A stretch of DNA of 40,347 bases, taken from NCBI GenBank assembly GCA_946803715.1, contig CAMPET010000104.1:68567-108913 (forward strand). The letters run 5' to 3'. The position numbers and the translations under genes are program-made. This DNA is from Beroe ovata (Eukaryota > Ctenophora > Nuda > Beroida > Beroidae). Shown here one piece after another: positions 10,010-20,874 of this stretch (position 1 is the first letter of the stretch; each line of letters starts with the position of its first letter). The notes under the pieces were generated by a model that was given only the letters and a program-made list of their open reading frames with translations, ran no database searches and was not told the DNA's origin.

Positions 10010-11635
10010 TGATTGACCAGGCCTACGGGGAGTACTATAATCATACTACTGTGAGAAACTACCATATCAAATTCCACTTCAAATTCAATCCGCGCTGATT
10101 AATCTATGGAAAGGTCGTTGCGGAATAACCAAAAAAAAGTCAGAAAATATGCGTACTGACGATGGAAAAGCATTGGACTGAGTAGAAACTGTAGTTCGGA
10201 GCCTGATCTAACATGTCCGAAATTCCTATCATATTTGGTCACATTTAGGTCAATCAACAAATGAGATGACGCAATCCACTCTTACATCATACTTCAAGGT
10301 CACGAGGTGTTATATGATATCGACTTGTTGCCTAGATACGGTAAAAATTTCAAATTTCATGACTTGTTGCCTAGATACGGTAAAAATTTCAAATTTCATG
10401 ACGTAGGTTGACGTATCGGGAAAGTGTGAAGACAATTCGATTACTATGAATGCTAATGATGAATTCAAAATGAAAGAGTATAAACTATAAAGTTCTGTCA
10501 AACTTATCAAGCAAGAACGAGAACGCTCTGTCAAGTATATGACAAAATTCCAAGCTCTTGGCAAATTCATACAAACACACGAATTCATACAAACACACAC
10601 ACATACGTACTCACAAACGGTCACGCACAATTTTTGGAATTAATACAAAATGTTGGACACTACATAACACTGTCAAAACAAAATTCCGCACTAATACGAG
10701 TCGTGTGCTAAAAATAGCACTCATCACGGGATACACGCAATAATATAGAACAACAGTAGTATTATGTTGTGTGTGTACTGTGTCTGTGTGTGTCTCTGTG
10801 TGTGTCTGTGTGTGTGTGTCTGTGTGTGTGTTTGTTTTGTTATTGTTTTGTACATCATGATGAGGTTATACAATTCATCATTGAAAGACTTGGCTCAAGG
10901 CCAGATAATACTCGATGTATCACACTTAAAACTCACATCATACAAATACTAAAGTACATTGAGTGTACAGATCAATCTAATTGTGTACATGCATGATGTA
11001 TAGCTAAATGAAAAACATTCGCCGAGTAACTTATTGAACTTATCTGATAACGCAATCTGATGAGTGGGAATTCACGGAATTGAGCATCCTGTAACTGAGA
11101 CTTGTACATTTCTTATTCGCTGAATGATTCGATTCTGGAAAATAATTCCGCCTGATTTCGCTGAAAAGAATTTGCCAAATTTTGCGGTATCGTTTTCTCA
11201 GAATCACAAACGAAGATAAGATTCAAGAAAGAGTACTAAAATGCAGACAGCTAAATTAAACATGTAGCAATGAAATAGATTCTACATCTAATGATCTTGT
11301 GTACTATGGAGTTTTGCGATAACTATTCGAAAATTTGCCGTATTCATAGTGAAATTCCTGAATAGATTCATCTAAAATTGAACACGACATCGCAGAAATG
11401 AATCTTGTACTGCAGTGCAAAATTACAGTACTTATAATAGTGGTTGTTAAACTTCATCCTTGAATGACTGACTACGCATTGAATAGCCAATGCATGATTA
11501 TGTTAGGAGAATATTCATGAAATAATCTGATCTGATTTTATTCAAATTTTAATTCACTTTTGTCATGCACCATTTCTGTTTATGAGACCAGTGACTTAAT
11601 GCGATATCATTTCTATCAAGCAATTATCAGTAACA
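10010..11635. other. Spacer between head-to-head genes
   Basis: Holds the 39-bp duplication, a CA-rich stretch (10570-10620) and a (GT)n microsatellite (about 10766-10836). No TATA box or other promoter element can be assigned with confidence. As the shared upstream region of two divergent genes it is the likely place for their promoters. Confidence 0.5.
10322..10399. repeat. Exact 39-bp tandem duplication
   Basis: Two back-to-back identical 39-bp units, each starting GACTTGTTGCCTAGATACGG, at 10322-10360 and 10361-10399, in the space between two head-to-head genes. Confidence 0.95.
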
Positions 11636-12494
11636 ATGTCCTGTCACAGGGGTAACTATAGAGAGCGTCACCTTAGCAACCAGAAAAGCAACACGACAAG
11701 CAACCAACTTCCCACCATTTCAAAACGACAGTTCTCATCTTCCAACAGTAGCCAGGTAACACGGCAACCGAGCATTTGAAATTCATTGTTCTACTCGACC
11801 GAATACCTGCCTTCTATAATACTGTAGGAATGAATACTATACCGGCTTCATTCGAAGAAAGAATCGAATCGGAATCAACGTATCTGTTACTATATTAAAC
11901 TGAAATGTTGACTCTAAAACCGTTGACACCGTATATTCGCAGCCGACTGCCATGGCAAGAAAAAGCATTTCTCAACAGCAGCATACCAGGTTTGAATTAG
12001 TATTGTTGGAAAGTTGTTCGGAAAATGGTCATTTTCCTTGTCTCTCACGTACAAAAATCTATTTGATACGTTACTCTAAATTTCTATATATCCCTTAAAA
12101 TAAAGGGCTTTGTCTCTTGTGACGAATAGAAAATTGTCACAAGTGCTCAAAATTCGGGGATTTTCGTACTGTTCACGCAGCACGCGAAGTTGATTCGATA
12201 CAACAAGTGTCAAAGTATAAGTGCTGCCTTCATGAATGCGCGGCGCGCGCGCGTGTGTGAGCAATGAGCACTCAAGTTATCAGCTATCAGCACCGTTAAT
12301 AAATCAGCATTTAATAGGTGCACTGTTTCAGGCCAAGCATAACCAGTAAGGTTGTCCGGACCGCGAAACCGGCACAGTCGAGCAGGCCTGTTGTGCTATC
12401 AGGTAGTCAGGCCCAGCAGCGCAAGCAATCGACCACCCCAACTTTTAGACGACGACTAAGATCAGGGCCCACTGCTCCCATCACTGCTGGATGA
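11636..12494 (+). CDS. Small basic Ser/Thr/Gln-rich protein (3 exons, unknown function)
   Basis: Exons 11636-11755, 11943-11989 and 12332-12494 join with matching phases (0, then 2) and end in TGA; the product is about 109 residues from the ATG at 11636. It is strongly basic and low in hydrophobic residues, with stretches such as RKSISQQQHTRPSITSK, RTAKPAQSSRP and TFRRRLRS. There are no cysteines after residue 3, no signal peptide and no membrane segment. The composition fits a nucleic-acid-binding or cytoskeletal basic protein, but no family is recognised. An acceptor-like CACAG at 11645-11649 lies just inside the proposed first exon, so the true start may be in an unseen upstream exon and the protein could be longer at the N-terminus. 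Confidence 0.55.
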
Positions 12495-12837
12495 ACAGTG
12501 CAAGTGATAGTAGCTCTAATTTAGACATTAGAGCTATGAAATAATACAGACTTTAATTCGTCATAGCTCCAATGAATCATCTTCTTTAAACTGTGTTGGT
12601 GGCTAGAGCTCATGTGATATACATGTCAGTGACCTTGTCACCACTGCAGAGTCAAAGTTTGGCATGTACCGTGGAACAGGTAAAACTGCTATGACTAATG
12701 AACATTAGTGAATGATCTGATACACAATGTAAAGACATATAACTTGGGTTACCGCATCACCATGCCTTGTTAACATCCAACTCTAAGAACTTCTATATGA
12801 TTATGAAGGACCGTTCAGATATTACGAAATCAAAATT

Positions 12838-12963
12838 CCCCCCTGTGCACACGTTGCGCGCCCCTGTTCTACTCAGTGAACTGAAAAGTGAACTCCAAAC
12901 CACGGAGACGCGCAGCGCGCGCGGAGTATTTGGGTCACGCAGCGCGGGAACAATTCCCCCCCC
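12838..12963 (+). repeat. Dispersed GCGCGC-type repeat, copy A
   Basis: Contains CACACGTTGCGCGCCCCTGT, a CAGTGAACTGAAAAGTGAACT phrase and GGAGACGCGCAGCGCGCG followed by TCACGCAGCGCGGGAAC, then runs into a gap. Parts recur inverted at 13985-14068 and directly at 33945-34055. Confidence 0.75.
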
Positions 12964-13512
12964 NNNNNNNNNNNNNNNNNNNNNNNNNNNNNNNNNNNNN
13001 NNNNNNNNNNNNNNNNNNNNNNNNNNNNNNNNNNNNNNNNNNNNNNNNNNNNNNNNNNNNNNNNNNNNNNNNNNNNNNNNNNNNNNNNNNNNNNNNNNNN
13101 NNNNNNNNNNNNNNNNNNNNNNNNNNNNNNNNNNNNNNNNNNNNNNNNNNNNNNNNNNNNNNNNNNNNNNNNNNNNNNNNNNNNNNNNNNNNNNNNNNNN
13201 NNNNNNNNNNNNNNNNNNNNNNNNNNNNNNNNNNNNNNNNNNNNNNNNNNNNNNNNNNNNNNNNNNNNNNNNNNNNNNNNNNNNNNNNNNNNNNNNNNNN
13301 NNNNNNNNNNNNNNNNNNNNNNNNNNNNNNNNNNNNNNNNNNNNNNNNNNNNNNNNNNNNNNNNNNNNNNNNNNNNNNNNNNNNNNNNNNNNNNNNNNNN
13401 NNNNNNNNNNNNNNNNNNNNNNNNNNNNNNNNNNNNNNNNNNNNNNNNNNNNNNNNNNNNNNNNNNNNNNNNNNNNNNNNNNNNNNNNNNNNNNNNNNNN
13501 NNNNNNNNNNNN
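12964..13512. other. Assembly gap (549 N)
   Basis: Undetermined bases. Translations drawn across it have no meaning. A dispersed repeat borders it on the left and lies inverted about 500 bases to the right, which probably caused the assembly break. Confidence 1.
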
Positions 13513-13923
13513 TATCAACAGGAGGGACTTGCTAAATACTATACATAGTTCTTTCTCAGGATGTTTTGCTGAGATGCAGTCGGGTAAGAAGAGAAGGAAG
13601 TGCACATAAAGTAAAGGCACTCCAAGAGTCCTCAGTGAAGAATCAAGTTCGGATGAGTTTCTTGGATTCCGATTGATATCTGATATGAACATTGAACGTG
13701 CTTCAATCGAGGTTACATAATATTTGTTAAAAGCCGCAATTCAACCAAAGGATTTCAGATTGTCTCAGCATTGCCACGGTGAAGTCATTTTGCTTTCAGT
13801 ACTTGAATTGAATGTATAATGCACAATGTGTTATGTGGTTTTGCTAATACATTTTTGGACTTTACGTATGTCGCCATCACTTTTTCTCGTAGAAAATGGA
13901 AAAGTGTTAGTCCTTATGAGTGA

Positions 13924-13955
13924 TTAGCGCGCGACCAAATCGGTCGCGCGCCTAA
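13924..13955. repeat. GC-rich hairpin
   Basis: TTAGCGCGCGACC, a short loop, then GGTCGCGCGCCTAA: a near-perfect inverted repeat in AT-rich surroundings. Confidence 0.75.
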
Positions 13956-13984
13956 TTAGTCCTAATACCTGTGCCCCTTTCTAC

Positions 13985-14120
13985 GACTTTTCAGTTCACT
14001 GAGTAGAATAGGGGCGCGCAACGTGTGCACATGCGTGACCCAAATACTCCGCGCTTGTAGGATTTTACCCTACCGTCGGTGCGGCGCATGTTTGTGCACA
14101 CGTTGCGCGCGCCCCTCCCT
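13985..14120 (-). repeat. Dispersed GCGCGC-type repeat, copy B (inverted)
   Basis: Reverse complement of much of copy A: TCAGTTCACTGAGTAGAATA, GGGGCGCGCAACGTGTGCAC and a phrase ending CCAAATACTCCGCGC. A second half-copy in the opposite sense (GTGCACACGTTGCGCGCGCC) follows at about 14093-14112, making a small inverted pair. Confidence 0.75.
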
Positions 14121-14413
14121 ACGAAACCTGTGCACTCATTTCGCCGATTTTTGCGCTACGCGGTGTCGAACTAACTTATGTACTGCTATATACCGTTAGA
14201 AAGATCTATTTTTTCCTAACACAGCGCAAAAAACTGCAGTTGAATTTGACCTTCCTATCAAAAGTTATGACCAGTTTTGTCAAGACGCGCCGCGCATCAC
14301 TAAAAATTTGCATCGTGTCAACATAACTTTGTGGTAAAAAGTTCTGATTGGCTGAGAGGCGCGTGACCTCACCCGACAGCTGCGTGTGTTTATCTGCTCA
14401 CTGTGTGTGTTCA

Positions 14414-14495
14414 TATGCTCACTTCATTCATTAGAGAGGACTGTTTCCTGTAGTATTATACAAAACAGTCCTCTGTAATGATCGAAGTGAGTATA
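14414..14495 (+). ncRNA. Pre-miRNA-like hairpin candidate
   Basis: An imperfect stem of about 33 pairs with only three mismatches outside a single G:T wobble. The 5' arm runs from TATGCTCACTTC to GAGAGGACTGTTT; the 3' arm runs from AAACAGTCCTC to GAAGTGAGTATA. The loop is about 15-16 nt (14448-14463). Length (82 nt), small internal mismatches and a short terminal loop fit a Drosha/Dicer substrate better than the perfect GC-rich foldbacks nearby. It stands alone in non-coding sequence. A decayed inverted-repeat transposon is the main alternative. The strand is arbitrary because both strands could fold. Confidence 0.4.
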
Positions 14496-15576
14496 ACCGA
14501 TAAGTGGTACGTTTCCTTTGTTGAAATAGGAGAATATGGAGCTGAGATTCGAGTTATAGTTAAAGCTTTGACCATGATGACTGATTGACTGATGCTCAGC
14601 TATAATGCTCTGCTTCTCACTATGATACAGCTATGGAATGCTTTTCTAGTCTTCATTTTCATTTTGCAGTAAGACGAGACCCCTCCCTTGCCTCGGAAAT
14701 TATCCTTTGTTTTGAAATTGTATATTTTTTTACCGTTTCTCATTTGTTATTGGTTGTTTAGCTTTTATGAACAATCGACATTGTTGTTCAACGTGCTGTG
14801 CGTTAGTTTCTCAACGTGGAATTGGTACAAAACAGATCAAGTATAAGATCTCACGTCCTGATTTTGATTCCTGATTTTGTCTTATGTTATGTTTACTGAA
14901 TCTTCAATCTCGCAGTGTATCTTTGGCATTTGGTAGAGCTCTTTTCTTGGAGTTGAAGATCCCCGATTCTATAAAGGGTTCCCCAGACTTGAGTGAATCT
15001 CACTCAAATGATACAGCGCCCAGAGTCCGGACATATCGTTAGCTTGCAAAGCTTACATCGATGTGTCATCGGAGTTTTTGAGAGAAAGAGTAAGTACGAC
15101 GTACTGAATAAGCCATAACTTTGTTGTTAATATATCAAATGTGCATATTCGTTTGCCTCTTCCTGGACTTGCGATCGCGCTTTTGAGTCTTGACCATGAG
15201 CTGGTGATGTCTGATGACATCACATTGTGTATCTGATTCGATGTGGAGGCATCGTTTACCAACCTGATCGATGATAATCAGCGAACCCGCATCTTTGGTA
15301 ATGCGCATTGAGTTTATGATAGATTGGAAATTTAACTGATCGCTGTAATGTAACAGTTACGTTTCGACAATGCAATAAAACAAAGTTTATTTAGCAGGAT
15401 TGACGAAGACTTTGGAGTTAACTTTCTCTCCTGTGGGATGGGTAATGGTGGTTTGACTTTAAAACACTATAAAAGAGCCTGATGATTCCTGGAGGATGAA
15501 CCGCAGAAGACTAGAGATTGTGATTAGCAAATTTATATCATATTGGTTTACTCGCCTGATTCAATCGTCTGCTCTT

Positions 15577-15627
15577 TCTTTCTCTCTCTCTCACACACAC
15601 ACAGACTCGACACACACACACACACAG
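15577..15627. repeat. (CT)n/(CA)n microsatellite
   Basis: TCTCTCTC passes into CACACACA runs interrupted by GACTCGA. Confidence 0.85.
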
Positions 15628-15952
15628 TCGCATGAATAGTTACACAACCCCAAGTCCTTGGCACAACGAATTCAAACACACGCTCATTTCTCACCGTGCA
15701 CTAAGGTGCTCCAGTGTAGTCTCACCACTGACTCATTTTCACCTACCTCCTCATAGTCATAGATATACCGGGAAACCCCCTGCACCCTAACATGCCGACT
15801 TACTCTCTAAGCTATTTTGATTCATTCACCCTCTCCTCCCTAACTCACACTGACACAGCCTTATACACTTAGATGATACGGTATACGGGATCATGCATTG
15901 ATTCCGTCCCGCATTCAAGTGGGACGGGAAAGTACAACACAAAAATTGTGAC

Positions 15953-16562
15953 ACAAATAGAATGACAATGCGACAAGAAGTGTGTCAGTGTGACGAAAAG
16001 TGTTTCAGTGAGTTTGTCAAAATAAGTGACAGTGACATGGAGGCTGAAAGTTCCATGTATGATGCCACAGCGACTCAAATTTTAGTTCTCACACTCCCAT
16101 CCAACTATAATATCATCTCATTCACTCACATTGTAGATTGACAATGACATTCTTATTCTGCACTCATTCTACACAATGTCACATGCAAAACCTGGTCACC
16201 ACGTTATACTCATTAATCACAGACACTCATTGGAACTCTCAAACTCATTCGACTNACAAATAGAATGACAATGCGACAAGAAGTGTGTCAGTTCGACAAA
16301 AAGTGTTTCAGTGAGTTTGTCAAAATAAGTGACAGTGACATGGAGGCTGACTGAAAGTTTCATGATGTGTTGCCACAGCGACTCAAATTTTAGTTCTCAC
16401 ACTCTCATCCAACTAGTATCATCTCATTCACTCACATTGTAGATTGACTGTGACATACTTATTCTGCACTCATTCTACACAATGTCACATGCAAAACCTG
16501 GTCACCACGTTATACTCATCAATCACAGACACTCATTGGAACTCTCAAACTCATTCGACTAC
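15953..16562. repeat. About 303-bp tandem duplication split by a single N
   Basis: Copy 1 (15953-16254) and copy 2 (16256-16562) share a start at ACAAATAGAATGACAATGCG and an end at CATTCGACT, with a handful of substitutions and small indels. The single N at 16255 lies exactly between them. This geometry suggests two allelic contig ends placed in series. Confidence 0.85.
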
Positions 16563-18005
16563 TTACACTCAGCTGTGGCGTGCACTCATCCGAACACTCA
16601 CACTCATTCTTACACTTACATTCTTTCGAACACTTAGTCCCATCAGAGCACTTGCACTCATTCAAACACTTACACTCACCCGAAGACTTACACTAAGTGT
16701 AACACTTTCACTCATTCAGACACTCACACTCATCAGAACACTTACACCCATAGTCATTCGACCACTTAACAGTATACACCCATTCGACCACTTACACTCA
16801 TTCGTGCACTATTCCAAACACCTACACTCATCAGAACACTTACACTCATTAGAACACTCATTCGGACACTCACACTCATTCGAACCCTCATTCCAACACG
16901 TACACATATTCAACTACTTCCACTCATTCGAACACGTACACACGACACAGTGTAAGTTACACTCATCAGAACACTTTCACCCATCAGAACACTTGCACTC
17001 ATTCGACCACGTGTACTTATTGGAATACTCATTCGAACACTTACACTGATCAGAATACTCACACTCGTCACTCATCTGAACACATACACTCATCAGAACA
17101 CTTACACTCATTCGAACACTCATTCGGACACTCACATTCATTCGAACCCTCATTCCAACACGTACACATATTCAACTACTTCCACTCATTCGAACACGTA
17201 CACACGACACAGTGTAAGTTACACTCATCAGAACACTTTCACCCATCAGAACACTTGCACTCATTCGACCACGTGTACTTATTGGAATACTCATTCGAAC
17301 ACTTACACTGATCAGAATACTCACACTCGTCACTCATCTGAACACATACACTCATCAGAACACTTACACTCATTCGAACACTTACACTCATTCGAACACT
17401 TGCACTCATTCAAGCACTTACACTCATTCGAACACTCACACTAATTTGAACACTTACACTCATTCGAACACTTACACTCATTCGTGCACTCTTCCGAACA
17501 CTTACACTCATTCGAACACTTACACTCATTCGAACACGTACACACGACACAGTGTAAGTTACACTCATCAGAACACTTTCACCCATCAGAACACTTGCAC
17601 TTATTCGACCACGTGTACTTATTGGAATACTCATTCGAACACTTACACTGATCAGAATGCTCACACTCGTCACTCATCTGAACACATACACTCATCAGAA
17701 CACTTACACTCATTCGAACACTTACACTCATTCGAACACTTGCACTCATTCAAGCACTTACACTCATTCGAACACTCACACTAATTTGAACACTTACACT
17801 CATTCGAACACTCACACTCATCAGAACACTTACTGCTTACACTCATTCGAACACTCATTCAAACGTTCATACTTCATTCCAACGCCTACACTCATTCAAC
17901 TACTTACACTCATTCGAACATGTACACACTACAGAGTGTAAGTTACACTCATCAGAACACTTATACTCATCCGATCACATACACTCATTCCAACACTTAC
18001 ACTCA
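16563..18005. repeat. Minisatellite array, 18-bp unit with higher-order repeats
   Basis: About 1.4 kb built from variants of CACTTACACTCATTCGAA (also CATCAGAA and CATTCAAA forms). A longer block containing CACGACACAGTGTAAGTTAC recurs at 16941, 17203 and 17543, a second level of repetition with offsets of 262 and 340 bp. Long open frames across it (for example 16444-17049 on +) are repetitive His/Ser/Glu/Thr translations and are not called as genes. On the minus strand each unit contains GTGTAAGT, which resembles a 5' splice site. Confidence 0.9.
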
Positions 18006-18839
18006 TCAGAAGACCTGCCCTGACTCGAACACTCTCAGAAGTATAAGTCTGACTCTGACGGTAATCCGCCTGCCGACATATGGAGGGAAATGAACTCTGT
18101 GAGGGAAAATAAACTCTTTCAGTTTCATCTTCGTGCTTTTATCTTGTGCCTCGGTGTTTGAATTTTCCAAGTTCAGCTTACAATTACAACTACAAGACTG
18201 AAGACGTGCGCTCTGAGTCTGACTTAAAGTTAAAAGTATGTACGGTCCGAGTCTGTTGTCGGAGTCTGACGTCTGTAACTGCACGTGATTGTGTGTACAC
18301 TGTACAATGTAACCGAGTCAGGAGACATTATCACGATCCTATCAGACTTATCGAAAGAGCTTGAAGTTGAACACTAAAATGGGATGCAGCAGATGGGTGA
18401 TAGAGGAACTTGGAGTTGGAGGGTGGGTAGGAGCAGTGCTGTTTGAAAGTGAAACTGAGACATGAGACTGCGGCCGTCAATATATGAACAAATCATATAT
18501 TTGATTGAAGCAAATATTGTTAACTAAACGTCCCAATTCACACCAATATTACACACGAAGTCCCGAAGTTTTTCAAAACTGTGTTGGGGCAGTTTTTGTC
18601 GAAATTTTACTTTCGGGTCAAACTGATGTCAAAGCCGCGTTTACGGTCGTACAGCGCAGTTAGCTTTGCTGGTGACATGGTCGAGGAAACATTTTTCGAA
18701 CGCGATGTCATAAAATTGATATGGAAATCTGTGGGACATTCAGTACGTTAGAATTATGCTAACTTTAAGAGATGAAACTTAAACCATCGTGTTGAAAAAT
18801 GGACTTATGTTCAAGTAAATGTAATGGCCGCGCGCTCTG

Positions 18840-19006
18840 AATTTCTTTTATATCCAACTGAAGTTGCAACGTGCAGCATGGTATGCGCGGCTCTGAAACG
18901 TTCCTTATATGGAATAATTGCANAATTTCTTTTATATTCAACTGAAGTTGCAACGTGCAACATAGTACGCGCGGCTCTTAAATGCTCCTTATATGGAATA
19001 ATTGCA
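18840..19006. repeat. About 83-bp tandem duplication split by a single N
   Basis: Copies 18840-18922 and 18924-19006 both start AATTTCTTTTATAT and end GGAATAATTGCA, differing at a few sites. The N at 18923 is exactly at the junction. Confidence 0.85.
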
Positions 19007-19788
19007 GGCAGGTGCGCTCTTGCTGCGAACTCTTTCACACGTAGGGTGTTTGTTCTGATCGTGGTTGTTTATGAGATTAGGTAGATATGGTAAAACAGGA
19101 ATATTGGATTGCTTGCTATGCGATAATTGTTTTGAAATAGAGACGTAGCATCGATACCACTGGATCACATGTGTGATGTCGGTCCAAGTTGATATTTGTT
19201 TAATGATTGAACTGATGATAAAAGGAAATTGAGGGCTTAGTAAACGATGATCAGTGATCTGTATGTAACTCAATGCTCACGACATCCAGAAGTACATTTA
19301 TCAACCGTTCTGGTCAGGGCCTTGGGAATGCCGTAACTTTAGTGGTTTGTAGGTTTTTTCGTATTTGTTTCATAGCCATCATGCCATTCCATNGAAAAAG
19401 TCCACCATCCTTCTCTGACAATGTACTGTAGTAATGAAGTAATGTACAGTAAGTGATTGTTAACTGTACACTGTATAGGAATAAAGATTGGGACATAGAT
19501 TAATAATGATCATGTCTTGATCATAAAGTTGCTGATCCAATTCTATTCTAAGCTACTTTCATCAATAAAAGTAGTATTATCTCTAAAAAGGATTTGTAAT
19601 ATGGATTAATTCTGGATAATACTATTGACAATTGATACTTGGGTATATCAATTGATACTTGGGCATATCATTTCGAGGTTGAAGGTTCTAGACCTCAATC
19701 CAATCTATGTTATGGTAAAATTCCCAAGACTGTTGTGACAATCCAACTTGGTAGAAATAAAAGCTCTACAGTGGCCAAATTAAATGAA

Positions 19789-19882
19789 ATAGGATAGAAT
19801 AGAATAGAATAGAATAGAATAGAATAGAATAGAATAGAATAGAATAGAAAAGAATAGAATAGAATAGAATAGAATAGAATAA
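19789..19882. repeat. (AGAAT)n microsatellite
   Basis: Roughly eighteen consecutive AGAAT pentanucleotides with one or two interruptions (AGAAA). Confidence 0.95.
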
Positions 19883-20874
19883 AATTAGAATGATTTTGGC
19901 AGAGGGTCTAACTGCGCTGTAAGACTAACAGCGCAGTCTAACAATAACTGCGCCGTTAGACTTGAGCGCAGTTATAAAATTCATTAAAAAAATCAATGTG
20001 AAAGTGTGATAAGTTTAATTTCACTGAAAGCTGCGCGGCGCTAAAATATTGAAACTCACATTTAAATTTGAATATAAAAATGAATTTTTGATCGAATTTT
20101 GCATTGTTGATCCATAACAATGTAAGTTAACATCAATAAATTGAATAAATTTGCATGAAAGAGATTCTCGACGCCGCGCGCGCAGCAGATTTGAAATAAA
20201 TCTAATGTCTAAACATAGATAAAATGAGGATTTCAGCATCAATTCCAAATATATTGAAAAAATGCTTTTTGTTCATTCCTGCCAAGAAAAGATTGTACAA
20301 AAAATAAAAGTTTGACGACAGAGATTGGGACCATCCGCATCTTTCTTTTTTCCTCACTGCTCTCAAGAAATGCGTTACTACTCTTCTTTCATGTTTGTCT
20401 TCTAGAACTGGAAAGTAGCTCATGAATATTCTTTGATCGTTATCTTGTTGTCTGTTTCATAGTTCCATATCATCTTCCAATGTTTTAAACTTATCAGCAC
20501 TACTCATCGCAATCAAAGTTGTGGATGATGTGCATTCTCATGGAGATCCTGAAGATGAAGTTTTAGCTTAAGTAAGTTTCAATTCCAAACCTGTCAGTTG
20601 AATAGTTTGGTGTGTAAGGTTCAATTTATGATCAATGCGTCTTACCTCTTGAGAATCAATCACTTGCTCTCACCATGACTTCATCGAATCATCTCAAAGA
20701 TCTTTCATTGTTACTTCAAGACAAGTTATATTTTAAAGAAGAAAGATTCTTTTGAGACATCAATCTGCAAGACTTTTCTCCAACCTCATACTTGAACACC
20801 AATGTTAGTGAATATAAAGGTCAATTTCTTTCATTTACAGTTACTTTATTTATTTCCCAATAGTTGGTTATGAA

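Larger units (their letters stand above)
12495..15560. other. Repeat-rich intergenic interval
   Basis: Besides the gap, the dispersed repeats and the two hairpins listed separately, I see no supported exon. TATAAAAG at 15469-15476 and the small palindrome TTGAGTGAATCTCACTCAA near 14990 are present but have no gene attached. Confidence 0.5.
18006..20860. other. Non-coding interval upstream of FNDC3
   Basis: Apart from the listed repeats and a nested small inverted repeat (19910-19973), no exon could be attached to a neighbouring gene. The segment at 20525-20571 has a fair donor (GTAAGTTT) but its only open frame ends in TAA at the donor, so it may be a 5' untranslated exon of FNDC3. Confidence 0.4.

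Noticed and set aside
12767-13692. Long open frames on both strands across the N gap
   Set aside because: Most of their length is undetermined bases; the flanking pieces are repeat sequence.
15053-15262. 69-codon minus-strand open frame
   Set aside because: No recognisable domain and no supporting splice or poly(A) signals.
15469-15476. TATAAAAG as a promoter
   Set aside because: No exon or start codon context could be attached downstream; such strings are expected by chance in AT-rich DNA.
16444-17049. 201-codon open frame across the minisatellite
   Set aside because: It is a translation of an 18-bp repeat (a multiple of three, so frames stay open), has no family signal, and all strands show similar open frames.
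16563-18005. CRISPR-like regularly spaced repeats
   Set aside because: Units are contiguous variants without unique spacers, and the genome is eukaryotic.
20525-20571. Acidic exon-like segment as the first coding exon of FNDC3
   Set aside because: Its only open frame ends in TAA right at the donor and the phase does not fit exon 20864-20908; it might still be untranslated.
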